The translations under genes were made by a program, and so were the position numbers. A stretch of 36,399 nt of DNA from assembly GCF_016862515.1 (NCBI RefSeq), contig NZ_BONC01000073.1:1-36399 (forward strand), read 5' to 3'. The notes beneath the pieces are model-generated. The model was not told the DNA's origin. It was given only the letters and a program-made list of their open reading frames with translations, and did no database searches. Position 1 is the stretch's first letter, and each line of letters begins with the position of its first letter. This DNA comes from Asanoa iriomotensis (GTDB lineage Bacteria; Actinomycetota; Actinomycetes; Mycobacteriales; Micromonosporaceae). Positions 14,957-22,758 of the stretch are shown here, piece after piece.

Positions 14957-15941
14957 AGAACTTCAGGTTGGCGAGGTAGTTGTAACCGACCCGGGCCGTG
15001 TCGATCGCCAGTGCCGGCTGGCGCGGCGGGGTGCCCGCGTCGTCGCGTTCCACGATGAACTCGTCGATGCCCGCTTCCCTGCCGTGCTGGAAGATCCGGG
15101 CGAAGTCGATCAGGCCGTCGCCGACGTCGGCGAACGAGCCGGCGTCGTTCATGTCCTTGACGTGGAACTGCTGGATCCGCCCGCGGTTGGCGCGGATCAC
15201 GTCGACCGGGTCGTGCGCACCGCGGGTGACCCAGAACAGGTCGACCTCGAGGTGCACCAGGTCGGGATCGGTCTCGTTGGTGAGGATGTCGAAACCGGTG
15301 GTGGTGCCACCGTCGAGCCGGAAGAACTCGAAGTGGTGGTTGTGGTAGCCGAACCGCAGCCCGGCCTTCTTGGCCAGCGCGCCGGCCTTGTTGAGGTCGC
15401 GGGCGAAGGCCCGGTAGGTCGCCGAGTCGCGGATGATGCCGTTGGCGCCGACGCCGAAGAACGGGTGGACGATGTAGCGCTGGCGCAGCAGCCGCGCGTC
15501 GGCCAGCGCGGCGTTCCACGCGGCGGCGTCGAACGGCTGCGGGATGCCGACGTGGCCCGAGGTCGCCCGCAGCCCCACGGCGTCGAGGGCGGCCTTGAAC
15601 TGGGCGGCGGTGCGGCCGACGAAACCGGCGTGCTCGACCCGGGTGTAGCCGATGTCGGCTAGCGCCCGCAGCGTGCCGGGCAGGTCGGCGGCGAGTTGGT
15701 CACGCAGGGTGTAGAGCTGCACGCTGATCTGGTCGCGCGGCACCCGGCCGGACTTGCCGCCGCCACGCGACGCGGCGCTCGCGGGGCCCGCACCGGCGGC
15801 CAGGCCGCCCACGGCGCCGACGGCCCCCGCCGCCGCAGCGACGGTCGCGGCCCGCAGCGCACCGCGCCGGGTCAGGGTGTGCAGTTGCTCCTCCGCCAGC
15901 GGCGCGACGTTCTGGTGTGCTTCGTGGTCGTTGACGCACAT
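14955..15941 (-). CDS. Tat-exported sugar phosphate isomerase/epimerase-like TIM barrel protein
   Basis: A 328-residue protein of the xylose-isomerase-like TIM barrel family. The N-terminus has a twin-arginine motif TRRGALRAATVAAAAG (24-39) and a cleavable signal ending near GPASA, so it is exported folded. The barrel starts at ISVQLYTLRDQLAADLPGTL and carries likely metal ligands in YHNHHFEF (His and Glu), VHLEVDLFWV (Glu/Asp), QFHVKDM (His) and IVERDD (Glu). Similar exported proteins work in soil sugar and inositol-type breakdown; substrate unknown. AGGAGG lies 9 nt before the ATG; an upstream in-frame ATG at 15986 lacks family similarity. A LacI-like palindrome is in the promoter. Confidence 0.85.
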   Translation of the reverse strand: MCVNDHEAHQNVAPLAEEQLHTLTRRGALRAATVAAAAGAVGAVGGLAAGAGPASAASRGGGKSGRVPRDQISVQLYTLRDQLAADLPGTLRALADIGYTRVEHAGFVGRTAAQFKAALDAVGLRATSGHVGIPQPFDAAAWNAALADARLLRQRYIVHPFFGVGANGIIRDSATYRAFARDLNKAGALAKKAGLRFGYHNHHFEFFRLDGGTTTGFDILTNETDPDLVHLEVDLFWVTRGAHDPVDVIRANRGRIQQFHVKDMNDAGSFADVGDGLIDFARIFQHGREAGIDEFIVERDDAGTPPRQPALAIDTARVGYNYLANLKF

Positions 15942-15981
15942 GGATGAATGCCTCCTGGGCGTTCGGGACGGAAACTCGACC

Positions 15982-15993
15982 AGCATCGATGCT
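15982..15993. promoter_or_regulatory. 12-bp palindrome, LacI-type operator candidate
   Basis: AGCATCGATGCT is a perfect palindrome with the central CG typical of LacI-family operators. It lies right after TTGACC on the minus strand (15995-16000), inside the expected promoter of the sugar isomerase-like gene. No lacI-type gene is in the window. Confidence 0.45.
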
Positions 15994-16092
15994 CGGTCAA
16001 GTTACCGCGCTCCGCACGTCGAGAGGAAGATCTCTTGACGCGATCTGCCGGCGGTCAGGCACCCGGAGCAGGGGTCCAGCGTCGAATTTCGA

Positions 16093-16123
16093 TTGACCTC
16101 AAGCGGGGTTGAGGTCCGATCAT
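16093..16123 (+). promoter_or_regulatory. MerR/SoxR-type promoter with an 18-bp palindrome
   Basis: TTGACC (16093-16098) and GATCAT (16118-16123) with 19-bp spacing; the palindrome CCTCAAGCGGGGTTGAGG spans 16097-16114. Its outer half-sites and layout are the same as in the element at 7556-7586. The -10 ends 6 nt before the GTG start of the exporter. Confidence 0.7.
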
Positions 16124-16129
16124 CGTGCG

Positions 16130-17479
16130 GTGACTGCCACCGCCACCGAACCACGCGCCCATCTTTTCGACCGCCGGTACGCGCTGGCCACCGCGGGCTC
16201 GACCAGCCTGGTGTTCCTCGCCGCCTTCGAGGCGCTCGCGGTCACCACGGTGATGCCGACCATCACCGCCGAGCTGGACGGCCGTGCGCTCTACTCGCTC
16301 GCGTTCGTGGCCACGACGGCGACCGGCGTGGTCGGTCTGGTCGTCTCCGGCGCGTGGTCCGACCGGCGCGGGCCCCGGCTGGCGCTGCTCACCGCGATCG
16401 GCGTCTTCGCGCTGGGCCTGGCCGTCGCCGGCACGGCGCCCACGATGCCGGTCTTCGTCGCCGGTCGGCTGTTGCAGGGCCTCGGCGCCGGTGGCATCAC
16501 GGTCGCGCTCTACGTGCTGGTCGCGGCCGTCTACCCGGCCGCGCTGCACCCGCGGATCTTCGGGCTGTTCGCCGCCGCCTGGGTGGTGCCCTCGATGGTC
16601 GGGCCGTTCGTCGCCGGGCTGGTGGCCGACGTGTGGAGCTGGCACTGGGTCTTCCTCGGCGTGCTCGTGCTGGTCGGCGCCGCGACCCTGATCACCCTGC
16701 CGGTGCTGCGCGGCGCGCTGCCCACCGGCGACCCGGCGGCGGCCCTGGACGGCAGGCGGATCGCGGCCGCGGTCGTCGTCGCGACCGGCGCGGTCACGGC
16801 CGGGCTGGCCAGCGATCTGGCCGACGCGCGCGGCTGGCTGCTCGCCGCGGTGGCGATCGCCGCCGTGGTGATCACCGTCCGCCGCCTGGTGCCGCCCGAC
16901 ACCTTCCGGGCGCGGCCAGGCCTGCCCGCCACGGTTCTGCTGAGCGCGGCCGCCGGCGCCACCTTCTTCAGCACGGAGGTCTACCTGCCGCTGCTGCTGC
17001 ACGACCGGTACGGGCTGCCGAGCTGGCTCTCCGGTTTCACGCTGACGGTCGGTGCGATCTCCTGGGCCGCCGGGTCGCACGTGCAGGGCCGCCTGGGTGA
17101 GCGGTGGACCGACGCGGCCGTGATGCGGCTGGGCGCGCTGTTCCTGGCCGCGGGCGCCGCCGCCGAGCTCGCGACCGCGCTGCTCACCCCGCACTGGCTG
17201 TTCGTCGGCGTCGGCTGGCTGCTGGCCGGCGGCGGGATGGGGCTGATCTACCCGCGGGTGAGCACGCTCGTGCTGGCGGCGTCAGCGCCCGGGACGCAGG
17301 GGTTCAACACGGCGGCCAAGAGCATCGCCGACGTGGTCGGCGGCAGCCTCGCGCTGGCGGTCACCGGTCTGCTCTTCCAGTCGCTGGCCGGCATCGGCGC
17401 GTGGTGGTCCTTCGCCGGCACGCTGACCCTGTCGACGCTGCTCGGCGTGGCCGCCGTGCTGGTCGCCCGCCGGGTCTAG
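16130..17479 (+). CDS. MFS transporter (drug exporter type)
   Basis: A 449-residue polytopic membrane protein. It begins with a short soluble stretch and TM1 containing FEALAVTTVMPTI, then SGAWSDRRGPR (motif A) after helix 2, GRLLQGLGAGGITVALYVLV in helix 4 and a motif-C-like VVPSMVGPFVAG in helix 5, as in DHA-type exporters. GTG at 16130 is preferred to the TTG at 16109 because the latter lies inside the promoter palindrome. The mRNA should be leaderless. Control by a SoxR-like regulator would make it an exporter of redox-active compounds; that is inference. The TAG stop shares CTAG with the convergent SRPBCC gene. Confidence 0.88.
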   Translation: MTATATEPRAHLFDRRYALATAGSTSLVFLAAFEALAVTTVMPTITAELDGRALYSLAFVATTATGVVGLVVSGAWSDRRGPRLALLTAIGVFALGLAVAGTAPTMPVFVAGRLLQGLGAGGITVALYVLVAAVYPAALHPRIFGLFAAAWVVPSMVGPFVAGLVADVWSWHWVFLGVLVLVGAATLITLPVLRGALPTGDPAAALDGRRIAAAVVVATGAVTAGLASDLADARGWLLAAVAIAAVVITVRRLVPPDTFRARPGLPATVLLSAAAGATFFSTEVYLPLLLHDRYGLPSWLSGFTLTVGAISWAAGSHVQGRLGERWTDAAVMRLGALFLAAGAAAELATALLTPHWLFVGVGWLLAGGGMGLIYPRVSTLVLAASAPGTQGFNTAAKSIADVVGGSLALAVTGLLFQSLAGIGAWWSFAGTLTLSTLLGVAAVLVARRV

Positions 17480-17925
17480 CCCGCCTTCGAGCGGTAGGAC
17501 TCCAAGACCGCCGTCCAGCCCGCGTCCGCGGCGAAGCGTTCGTGGTCGGCGGTCTGGTCCGGGTGCCAGCCCTCGTGCTGCAGGCGCACGGCGGTGACCG
17601 AGCCGTCGGGGGTGAAGCTCACGTCGACCAGGGTCGCCTCGGGCGTGCGCAGGCCGTGCGTCCAGCGCAGCGCGACCCGCTCGGCCAGCTCCCAGATGCC
17701 GACCACGCCCCAGTCCTGCTCGCCGCCGTCGCGCGCCCGCTCGTACACCCGTCCACCGACCCTGGGCTCCATGATCACGTCCGCGAGCGCGTCGCCGCTG
17801 GCGGTGAACGCGGGTGGCCACCACTCGCCGATCTTGGTCGTGAACAGGTCGAATGCCTCGGTCGGCCCGACCGGCACGACCAGCTCGCGGACGATGGGCG
17901 GCAAGGTGGGATCTTCGTGCGCCAT
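17476..17925 (-). CDS. AHSA1/SRPBCC domain protein
   Basis: A 149-residue START-like protein of the AHSA1 group. Landmarks are IVRELVVPVGPTEAFDLFTTKIGEWWP (11-37), the strand IMEPRVGGRVYERARDGGEQDWGVV and the closing helix DAGWTAVLESYRSKAG. It probably binds a small hydrophobic ligand; no catalytic residues can be assigned. No clear ribosome binding site precedes ATG 17925. The TAG stop is on the opposite strand of the exporter TAG, within the same CTAG. Confidence 0.85.
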   Translation of the reverse strand: MAHEDPTLPPIVRELVVPVGPTEAFDLFTTKIGEWWPPAFTASGDALADVIMEPRVGGRVYERARDGGEQDWGVVGIWELAERVALRWTHGLRTPEATLVDVSFTPDGSVTAVRLQHEGWHPDQTADHERFAADAGWTAVLESYRSKAG

Positions 17926-17991
17926 TTACCCAGCCTGCCAGTCCAAGGCGTGCGACGCTGGCCAGAGGCCAGCCCCAGCGTGGAGGTACCG

Positions 17992-19221
17992 ATGACCAAA
18001 ATCGGCGCCAAGGACGAGCTGTTCGGCGCGCAGACGCTGCGCACCATGGGCCACACCCCGTATGGGGGCGCCGACATCGGTGAATGCCTGGCGACGCTGG
18101 CCAGGGTGCAGGGCACAGACCTGAGCAGCTGGTACGACGAGTGGACGCTGACCGCCAACCGCCTGCAGGCGCTGGCCGAGTCCGAGGAGTCGGCGGGCCG
18201 CCTGGAGACCGCGCGGCTCGCGTACTGGCGGGCCTCGAACTACTTCCGCACCGCCGGCACGATGCTGCTCGGCACCCCGCTCGACCGGCGGGCCGTGGAG
18301 GCCAACCTGCGGCAGACCGACGCGTTCCGGCGCGGCGGCGCCCTGATGCCGGCGCCGCCGCAGGCGGTGGAGATCCCGTTCACCGACACCACGCTGCCGG
18401 GCTACCTCTTCCGCACCGGCGGCGACGCGCGCGACCGCCCACTGCTGATCTGCGTCGGCGGCTACGACAGCACCGCCGAGGAGCTCTACTTCTTCAACGG
18501 CGCGGCGGCGCTCGCCCGCGGCTACGACGTGCTGGCCTTCGACGGCCCGGGCCAGGGCTCCGCGCTGCTGCAGCGCGGCCTCGTCATGCGGCCCGACTGG
18601 GAGAACGTGCTCACCCCCGTGGTCGACTGGGTGCTCGATCAGTCGGGCGTCGACATCAACCGGATCGCGCTGATCGGCCTCAGCCTCGGCGGCTACCTGG
18701 CGCCGCGGGCGGCCAGCGGGGAGCACCGGCTGGCCGCGTGCATCGTCGACGGCGGCGAGTACGACCTGTTCGACACGGCTCTCCAGCGGATGCCGGGTCC
18801 GGTCGCGCGCGGGTTCGCCGAGGGTCGGCCGTCGTCGACCGCCTTCCTGCGCCGGGCCCTGCGCGGGCTCGAGCGGCGGCCGACCGCGGGCTGGTCGCTG
18901 CGCCGAGGCCAGCTCGTGCACGGCGCCGCGGACGCGGTGACCTACATCGACATGCTCCGGGACTACACGATGAAGGGCCGGGCGGGGCGGATCACCTGCC
19001 CGACGCTGGTCTGTCACGCGGAGGGCGACCCGCTCGGTGCCCAGGCGCCGCAGCTCTACGACGCGCTGACCACCCGCAAGCAGCTGATCACCTTCACGGT
19101 GGCCGAGGGCGCGGGCGACCACTGCGAGGCCGGCGCCCGCACGCTGTTCCACGCGCGCGCGTTGGGCTGGCTCGACTCGATCCTGCGCCCGGCCTCGGTG
19201 CTGACGGGGTCCGGTTACTAG
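17992..19221 (+). CDS. alpha/beta hydrolase, FrsA / dihydropseudooxynicotine hydrolase-like
   Basis: A 409-residue cytoplasmic hydrolase. A helical N-terminal part (about 1-125) precedes the alpha/beta core, as in FrsA and the C-C hydrolase that opens 2,6-dihydroxypseudooxynicotine. Catalytic residues are readable: nucleophile Ser231 in GLSLGG, acid Asp346 in CHAEGDPLG and His377 in GAGDHCEAGA. The strand RPLLICVGGYDSTAEELYF supplies the oxyanion region. The substrate is not determined; esters or beta-ketone C-C bonds are both possible. GGAGG (17982-17986) lies 5 nt before ATG. A long hairpin overlaps the stop codon. Confidence 0.87.
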   Translation: MTKIGAKDELFGAQTLRTMGHTPYGGADIGECLATLARVQGTDLSSWYDEWTLTANRLQALAESEESAGRLETARLAYWRASNYFRTAGTMLLGTPLDRRAVEANLRQTDAFRRGGALMPAPPQAVEIPFTDTTLPGYLFRTGGDARDRPLLICVGGYDSTAEELYFFNGAAALARGYDVLAFDGPGQGSALLQRGLVMRPDWENVLTPVVDWVLDQSGVDINRIALIGLSLGGYLAPRAASGEHRLAACIVDGGEYDLFDTALQRMPGPVARGFAEGRPSSTAFLRRALRGLERRPTAGWSLRRGQLVHGAADAVTYIDMLRDYTMKGRAGRITCPTLVCHAEGDPLGAQAPQLYDALTTRKQLITFTVAEGAGDHCEAGARTLFHARALGWLDSILRPASVLTGSGY

Positions 19222-19260
19222 GTCGTATCTCGCGGCGCCCTGATCCGCGAGACATGACCT
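19220..19260. terminator. bidirectional terminator hairpin
   Basis: AGGTCGTATCTCGCGG (19220-19235) pairs with 19245-19260 over 16 positions with one G-U and one A-C pair and a 9-nt loop. It covers the interval between two convergent genes and touches both stop codons. Confidence 0.75.
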
Positions 19261-19669
19261 AAGCCTCGTGGCCGGGGCGGCCTTTGGTGCGGCGACGCTC
19301 TTTCATCTCCGCCTCGTAGAGGTGGCGGCGGCCGCCGACGAGGCTGTCGCGGGCGCGGGCCTCCAGGTCGCGGAAGGCGGCGTAGTAGCCGGCGTCGTAG
19401 TCCTCGACGATCTGGTAGGTCCACCGGCCCTCGATGACGTTGCGGCCGATCAGCTCGTCGCGGACGGCGTCGGCGAGGTCGTCGTGGCCGGCCCGGCGCA
19501 GGAGGTCGACCGCCTCGTCGAGCATCAGGTCCGCGTGCCCGGTGAGCTGGTGCACCGAGTAGAGGTGGCCGCGGACCCGTTCCACCGTCTCCAAGGCCTC
19601 GCTGAGCTTGCCGAGCGCGGCGACGGTGTCGTCGTCGACGCCCGGCGGGCGGCGGTGCTGGTCGTTCAC
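19259..19669 (-). CDS. conserved hypothetical helical protein
   Basis: A 136-residue soluble, mostly helical, highly charged protein. A helix-rich first part (VAALGKLSEALETVERVRGHLYSVHQLTGHADLMLDEAV) is followed by a segment WTYQIVEDYDAGYYAAFRDLEARARD and a basic tail RRRTKGRPGHEA. It resembles small actinobacterial proteins that pair a DinB-like four-helix feel with a WTYQIVEDYD motif, but I cannot name a function. It begins with GTG at 19669 behind AGGAACGAG; the open frame upstream is not family-like. The gene is isolated, convergent with the hydrolase. Confidence 0.7.
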   Translation of the reverse strand: MNDQHRRPPGVDDDTVAALGKLSEALETVERVRGHLYSVHQLTGHADLMLDEAVDLLRRAGHDDLADAVRDELIGRNVIEGRWTYQIVEDYDAGYYAAFRDLEARARDSLVGGRRHLYEAEMKERRRTKGRPGHEA

Positions 19670-19754
19670 GATCTCGTTCCTACCCGGTCGGCGGTGCTCC
19701 CATGCCGGAGGTGGAGCCGCCCTGGTGCGGGCGGCTCCACCTCGGGGTCGGTGC

Positions 19755-20489
19755 TCAGGCCGCGTGCTTACCGCGGCGGCGGGTGCGGGTCGCGGCGACG
19801 ACCACCGCGCCACCGAGCAGCAGCACCAGGCCACCGGCGACGACCGGCACCGGGTCCGGACCCGGTGTGACCGGCAGCTGGCCGCCGGGCACGGTCAGGT
19901 TTTCGACCGTGGCGACGTCGTTGCCCGCACCGGGCAGGCTCTGCCGGGCGACGATGTTGTACTTGCCGGGCCGCAGGTTCGGCGAGATCGTGCAGGACCA
20001 CCAGCCCTCTTGGTTGACGGTGGTGTTGCAGGTGCCGGCCACGGCGCGGTCGCCGCTCTCGGGCTGGTTGCTGGGCCGCGGGTCGCCGTTGCCGGGACGC
20101 TGGTCGTTGCCCGGACGCTGGTCGTTGCCCGGACGCTGGTCGTTGTTGCCGGGACTCTGGCCGTTACCCGGACGCTGGTCGTTGCCCGGACGCTGGTCAT
20201 TGTTGCCAGGACGCTGGTCGTTGTTGCCAGGACGCTGGTCGTTGTTGCCCGGGCGCTGGTCGCCGTTGTTCCACTGGTGGTCGTTGTTCCGCTGGCTGAT
20301 CGCCTCGACCGCGACCCGGGCCCCGGGCGTGCCGAGCCCGCGGACCGTCGGCGCGTTCGAGATCGTCGAGCCGCTCTGCGGGCTCGTGATCTGGAAGCGA
20401 ACACCGTCCGCGTACGCGGGCGCGCTCAGTGCCAGACCGATCCCGACCACCGCCGCGCCCAAGCCCACCCTCGTGCGCAGTTTCCCCAT
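19755..20489 (-). CDS. surface protein with split Ig-like domain, DQRPGN repeats and C-terminal anchor
   Basis: A 244-residue exported protein. It has a signal peptide (1-28, cleavage after PAYA), the first half of a bacterial Ig-like fold (VRFQITSPQSGSTI to GTPGARVAVEA, 30-63), ten hydrophilic units of NNDQRPG/NDQRPG (about 68-140) and the second half of the Ig-like fold (GTCNTTVNQEGWWSCTI, 152-168). A sorting-signal-like end follows: LPVTP (205-209), helix VVAGGLVLLLGGAVVVAAT and tail RTRRRGKHAA. LPVTP differs from LPxTG in its last position, so sortase anchoring is doubtful and a plain membrane anchor is the alternative. GGGAGA lies upstream of ATG; TATATT on the minus strand (20527-20522) may be the -10. 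Confidence 0.82.
   Translation of the reverse strand: MGKLRTRVGLGAAVVGIGLALSAPAYADGVRFQITSPQSGSTISNAPTVRGLGTPGARVAVEAISQRNNDHQWNNGDQRPGNNDQRPGNNDQRPGNNDQRPGNDQRPGNGQSPGNNDQRPGNDQRPGNDQRPGNGDPRPSNQPESGDRAVAGTCNTTVNQEGWWSCTISPNLRPGKYNIVARQSLPGAGNDVATVENLTVPGGQLPVTPGPDPVPVVAGGLVLLLGGAVVVAATRTRRRGKHAA
20070..20288. repeat. 18/21-bp in-frame coding repeats (NNDQRPG units)
   Basis: About ten tandem units encode (N)NDQRPG with variants GQSPG and GDPRPS. Units of 18 and 21 bp differ by one Asn codon. The near-identity of neighbouring units shows recent expansion, so the copy number is likely to vary between strains. Confidence 0.85.
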
Positions 20490-20596
20490 TGGTTTCTCCC
20501 TTCACAACTCTCCCAGGGCCGAATATATGCAGGGAAACTTCGCATAAGAGTCGAATCTCGGAAGTTGGCGGAATCTGGGCGAGTTGGTCAGCGTGT

Positions 20597-20612
20597 CGCG
20601 CTTAGCTTTCTA
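20597..20612 (+). other. small inverted repeat before the DinB-fold gene
   Basis: CTTAG and CTAAG flank CTTT just upstream of the GAGAGAGG ribosome binding site. It may be an operator or a leader hairpin; positions are approximate to 2 nt. Confidence 0.3.
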
Positions 20613-20629
20613 AGAGAGAGGTGATCGCG

Positions 20630-21394
20630 ATGGCTATCGACACCCGGCCGCAGGGCCTCAGCCGACGCCGCGCGGCGGACGTTGCCGCGGCCGAGCTACG
20701 CGCGTTCGGCGCCGCGCTGACCGCCCTCGACGACGCCGACTGGGTACGCGCGACCGACTGCAAGGGCTGGACGGTCAAGGACGTCACGGCGCACGTCTGC
20801 GGCCAGTACGAGGAGATCGCCAAGCCGACCGTGCTGCTGCGCCGGCTGCGTACCGCCAAGAAGCGGTATCCCGAGATGATCGCGCTCGACGGCCACAATC
20901 AGGTGCAGCTCGACGACCTGGGCCGCCTGTCGCCGCAGGCGCTCTTCGACCACCTGGCCAAGCACGGCCCGGTGGCGATCCGCCGGATCCGCCTGATGCC
21001 GTCGATCTTCCGGCGCATCTCGACGGACCGCTTCTTCCCCGAGTCACCCCTGGCGGAGCCCAACCTGGGCTATCTGCTCGACGTGATCATGGCCCGGGAC
21101 ACCTGGATGCACCGCCTGGAGCTGGCCCGCGCGACCAGCCGGGTGTTCGACGTGGACGAACACGACTTCGAGATCGTCGGCCAGGTGGTCCGCGACCTCG
21201 ACCGTGGCTGGCGCCGCCCGCCGCTGCGCCTGGAGCTCACCGGCCCGGCCGGCGGGGTCTGGGAGATCGGCACGGGCCCACCGGTCGAGTCGGTCACGGC
21301 CGACACGCTGGGCATGATGCTCCACCTGTCGGGCCGCGACGGCGTGGACCTGCCACCCGACAGCCCCTTGGACGCCGCCCGCGTGGTGTTCTAG
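20630..21394 (+). CDS. MDMPI/DinB-fold family protein
   Basis: A 254-residue protein of the mycothiol-dependent maleylpyruvate isomerase N-terminal/DinB superfamily, a four-helix bundle that binds one metal. Candidate ligands are His55 (VTAHVCGQY), Asp157 and His161 (MARDTWMHRLELAR), matching the family pattern. The C-terminal part (PPLRLELTGPAGGVWEIG to MLHLSGRDG) is the small alpha/beta domain common in TIGR03083-like proteins. Members transfer or isomerise using mycothiol, but most actinobacterial copies have no proven reaction. ATG 20630 is preferred to GTG 20621 because GAGAGAGG is well placed only for the ATG. The stop shares CTAG with the convergent lipoprotein. Confidence 0.83.
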   Translation: MAIDTRPQGLSRRRAADVAAAELRAFGAALTALDDADWVRATDCKGWTVKDVTAHVCGQYEEIAKPTVLLRRLRTAKKRYPEMIALDGHNQVQLDDLGRLSPQALFDHLAKHGPVAIRRIRLMPSIFRRISTDRFFPESPLAEPNLGYLLDVIMARDTWMHRLELARATSRVFDVDEHDFEIVGQVVRDLDRGWRRPPLRLELTGPAGGVWEIGTGPPVESVTADTLGMMLHLSGRDGVDLPPDSPLDAARVVF

Positions 21395-21927
21395 GCGACC
21401 ATCCGCAGGAGGCGTTGGATCTGCGCGCGCACGGTCTCGTCCGTACGCGTGGCCAGGTCGCGGGTTTCGGGGTCCGTGCCCGCCGCGGCCTCCATCCGGG
21501 CCAGCTCCACGGCGCCGTGCTGGTGGCCGATCACCATCGTGAGGAAGGTGCTGTCGAACTCGCGCCCGGTCAGGCCGGCCAGCCGGAGCAGCTCGGCGTC
21601 GTCGAGCAGCGGCAGCCCGCCATGGGCCTCGTGCGCGCCCGCGTGCGCGGTCGAGACCAGCGGCTGGCCCCAGCTCGTCAGGCGGGACCGGATCGTCGCG
21701 GTCTCGGCCGCCTGGCCCGCGGCCAGCTCCGTCGCCACCGCCTTGACCGCCGGGTCGCTCGCCTGCCGCTCCCCCAGCTCCAGCAGCTTCCCGGCCGGCT
21801 CGTGGTGAGCGAGCATCATCTGCAGGAACATGACGTCGGTGTCGTTGTAGGACGCCGCCGATTCACCCTTGCCACACCCACCAAGCAGGACCACCGCCGC
21901 GGCGAGCGCAACAGCGAGCCGTCTCAT
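21391..21927 (-). CDS. DUF305-domain lipoprotein, possible copper-binding protein
   Basis: A 178-residue lipoprotein with signal LAVALAAAVVLLGGC and lipid-modified Cys18. The mature part is the DUF305 helical domain with its two His/Met motifs: FLQMMLAHHEPAGKLLELG (34-52) and MVIGHQHGAVELARME (131-146); an extra HAGAHEAHGG loop (95-104) adds three His. A cyanobacterial DUF305 protein, CopM, binds copper, so a copper role is plausible. A GGGAGGG site precedes ATG. It lies downstream of the AA10 gene on the same strand, beyond a strong terminator-like hairpin, so some co-transcription is possible. Confidence 0.87.
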   Translation of the reverse strand: MRRLAVALAAAVVLLGGCGKGESAASYNDTDVMFLQMMLAHHEPAGKLLELGERQASDPAVKAVATELAAGQAAETATIRSRLTSWGQPLVSTAHAGAHEAHGGLPLLDDAELLRLAGLTGREFDSTFLTMVIGHQHGAVELARMEAAAGTDPETRDLATRTDETVRAQIQRLLRMVA

Positions 21928-21949
21928 CGAGATCCCTCCCGAGCGCGAG

Positions 21950-21979
21950 GGCCCGCGCCACACGGCGGTGGCGCGGGCC
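21950..21979 (-). terminator. perfect 12-bp hairpin after the AA10 gene
   Basis: GGCCCGCGCCAC (21950-21961) is the exact complement of 21968-21979 with a 6-nt loop, starting about 10 nt past the AA10 stop on the minus strand. There is no T tract. It probably ends or attenuates transcription before the DUF305 gene. Confidence 0.7.
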
Positions 21980-21989
21980 GGTTCAGCGG

Positions 21990-22703
21990 TCAGGAACAGG
22001 CGCCCTGGTCTCGCCAGACGCCCCACTCGCCGGTGGTGCCGGGCGTCTCGCCCTGCGTCCACCACTGGGCCTGCCAACGCCGGCCGTTGTAGGAGACGAT
22101 CGCGCCGCCGTTGTAGACCGCGCTCGCGCTCCACGGGCTGCCGCACGTCGGCGGGGGTGGCGGAGGCGGCGGGTTCTCCCCACCACCGCCGCCGCTGCCG
22201 ACCTGCAGGTCGACGCAGGCGTAGAACGCCATGGCGGTGTCGGCGACGTTCCAGCGGGCCAGCACCGTGATGCGGCCGGTGCGGCCGCCCATGCTGACGT
22301 TGTGTGACTTCGTCGCGCCGGGTTGCGCGCCGCGGTCGTCGAAGACCGCGATCCGGGAGCCACCGACGAAGTACTCCCATGTGCTCGTCGCGTGCCGGGC
22401 GGTGATCACCCAGTTGAACGTGACGCTCTGCCCGACCGAGGTGGCGGGCCAGTTGCGGCTGTTGTCGTTGAGGACGGCGAACCGGCTGCCGCCGCCGTTG
22501 CACTGCATGGAGCCCTTCGGCGCCTCGACGCTCTGCGGCTCGTACACGATGTCGCCGCAGTTGGCGACCCGGCCCTGCGCGCACATCGCCTGCCGACTCG
22601 GCGGTGAGGAGATGTAGCCGTGCGCCTGAGCCGGCGCGGCCAGGAACATCGAGACCAGCAGGGCGGCGACGGTCAGCACCGGAAGCAGGATGCGTCTACG
22701 CAT
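21990..22703 (-). CDS. secreted AA10 lytic polysaccharide monooxygenase with C-terminal CBM5/12
   Basis: A 237-residue copper enzyme that oxidatively cleaves chitin or cellulose. The signal peptide (1-27) ends in AQA so that mature residue 1 is His28 (HGYISSPPSR), half of the copper histidine brace; the second ligand is His104 (TARHATSTWEYF) and the axial Phe is about 160 (AFYACVDL). A Gly/Pro8 linker (170-185) leads to a carbohydrate-binding module 5/12 with WSASAVYNGG, VSYNGRRWQAQWWTQGETPG and W at 228, a chitin-type module. AGGAGGA is the ribosome binding site. Tandem 16-bp repeats lie in its promoter. It is released outside the cell to attack insoluble polymers. Confidence 0.95.
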   Translation of the reverse strand: MRRRILLPVLTVAALLVSMFLAAPAQAHGYISSPPSRQAMCAQGRVANCGDIVYEPQSVEAPKGSMQCNGGGSRFAVLNDNSRNWPATSVGQSVTFNWVITARHATSTWEYFVGGSRIAVFDDRGAQPGATKSHNVSMGGRTGRITVLARWNVADTAMAFYACVDLQVGSGGGGGENPPPPPPPPTCGSPWSASAVYNGGAIVSYNGRRWQAQWWTQGETPGTTGEWGVWRDQGACS

Positions 22704-22758
22704 GAAGTCCTCCTCACTTCATAGAGCGATACCGATCCCTTCTTGGCCCCAAAGATAA

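Noticed and set aside
19608-20624. Plus-strand frames of 281-338 codons with VVARTLVV-type repeats.
   Set aside because: They are the reverse readings of the DQRPGN repeats of the surface protein, which has a signal peptide, a ribosome binding site and an anchor.
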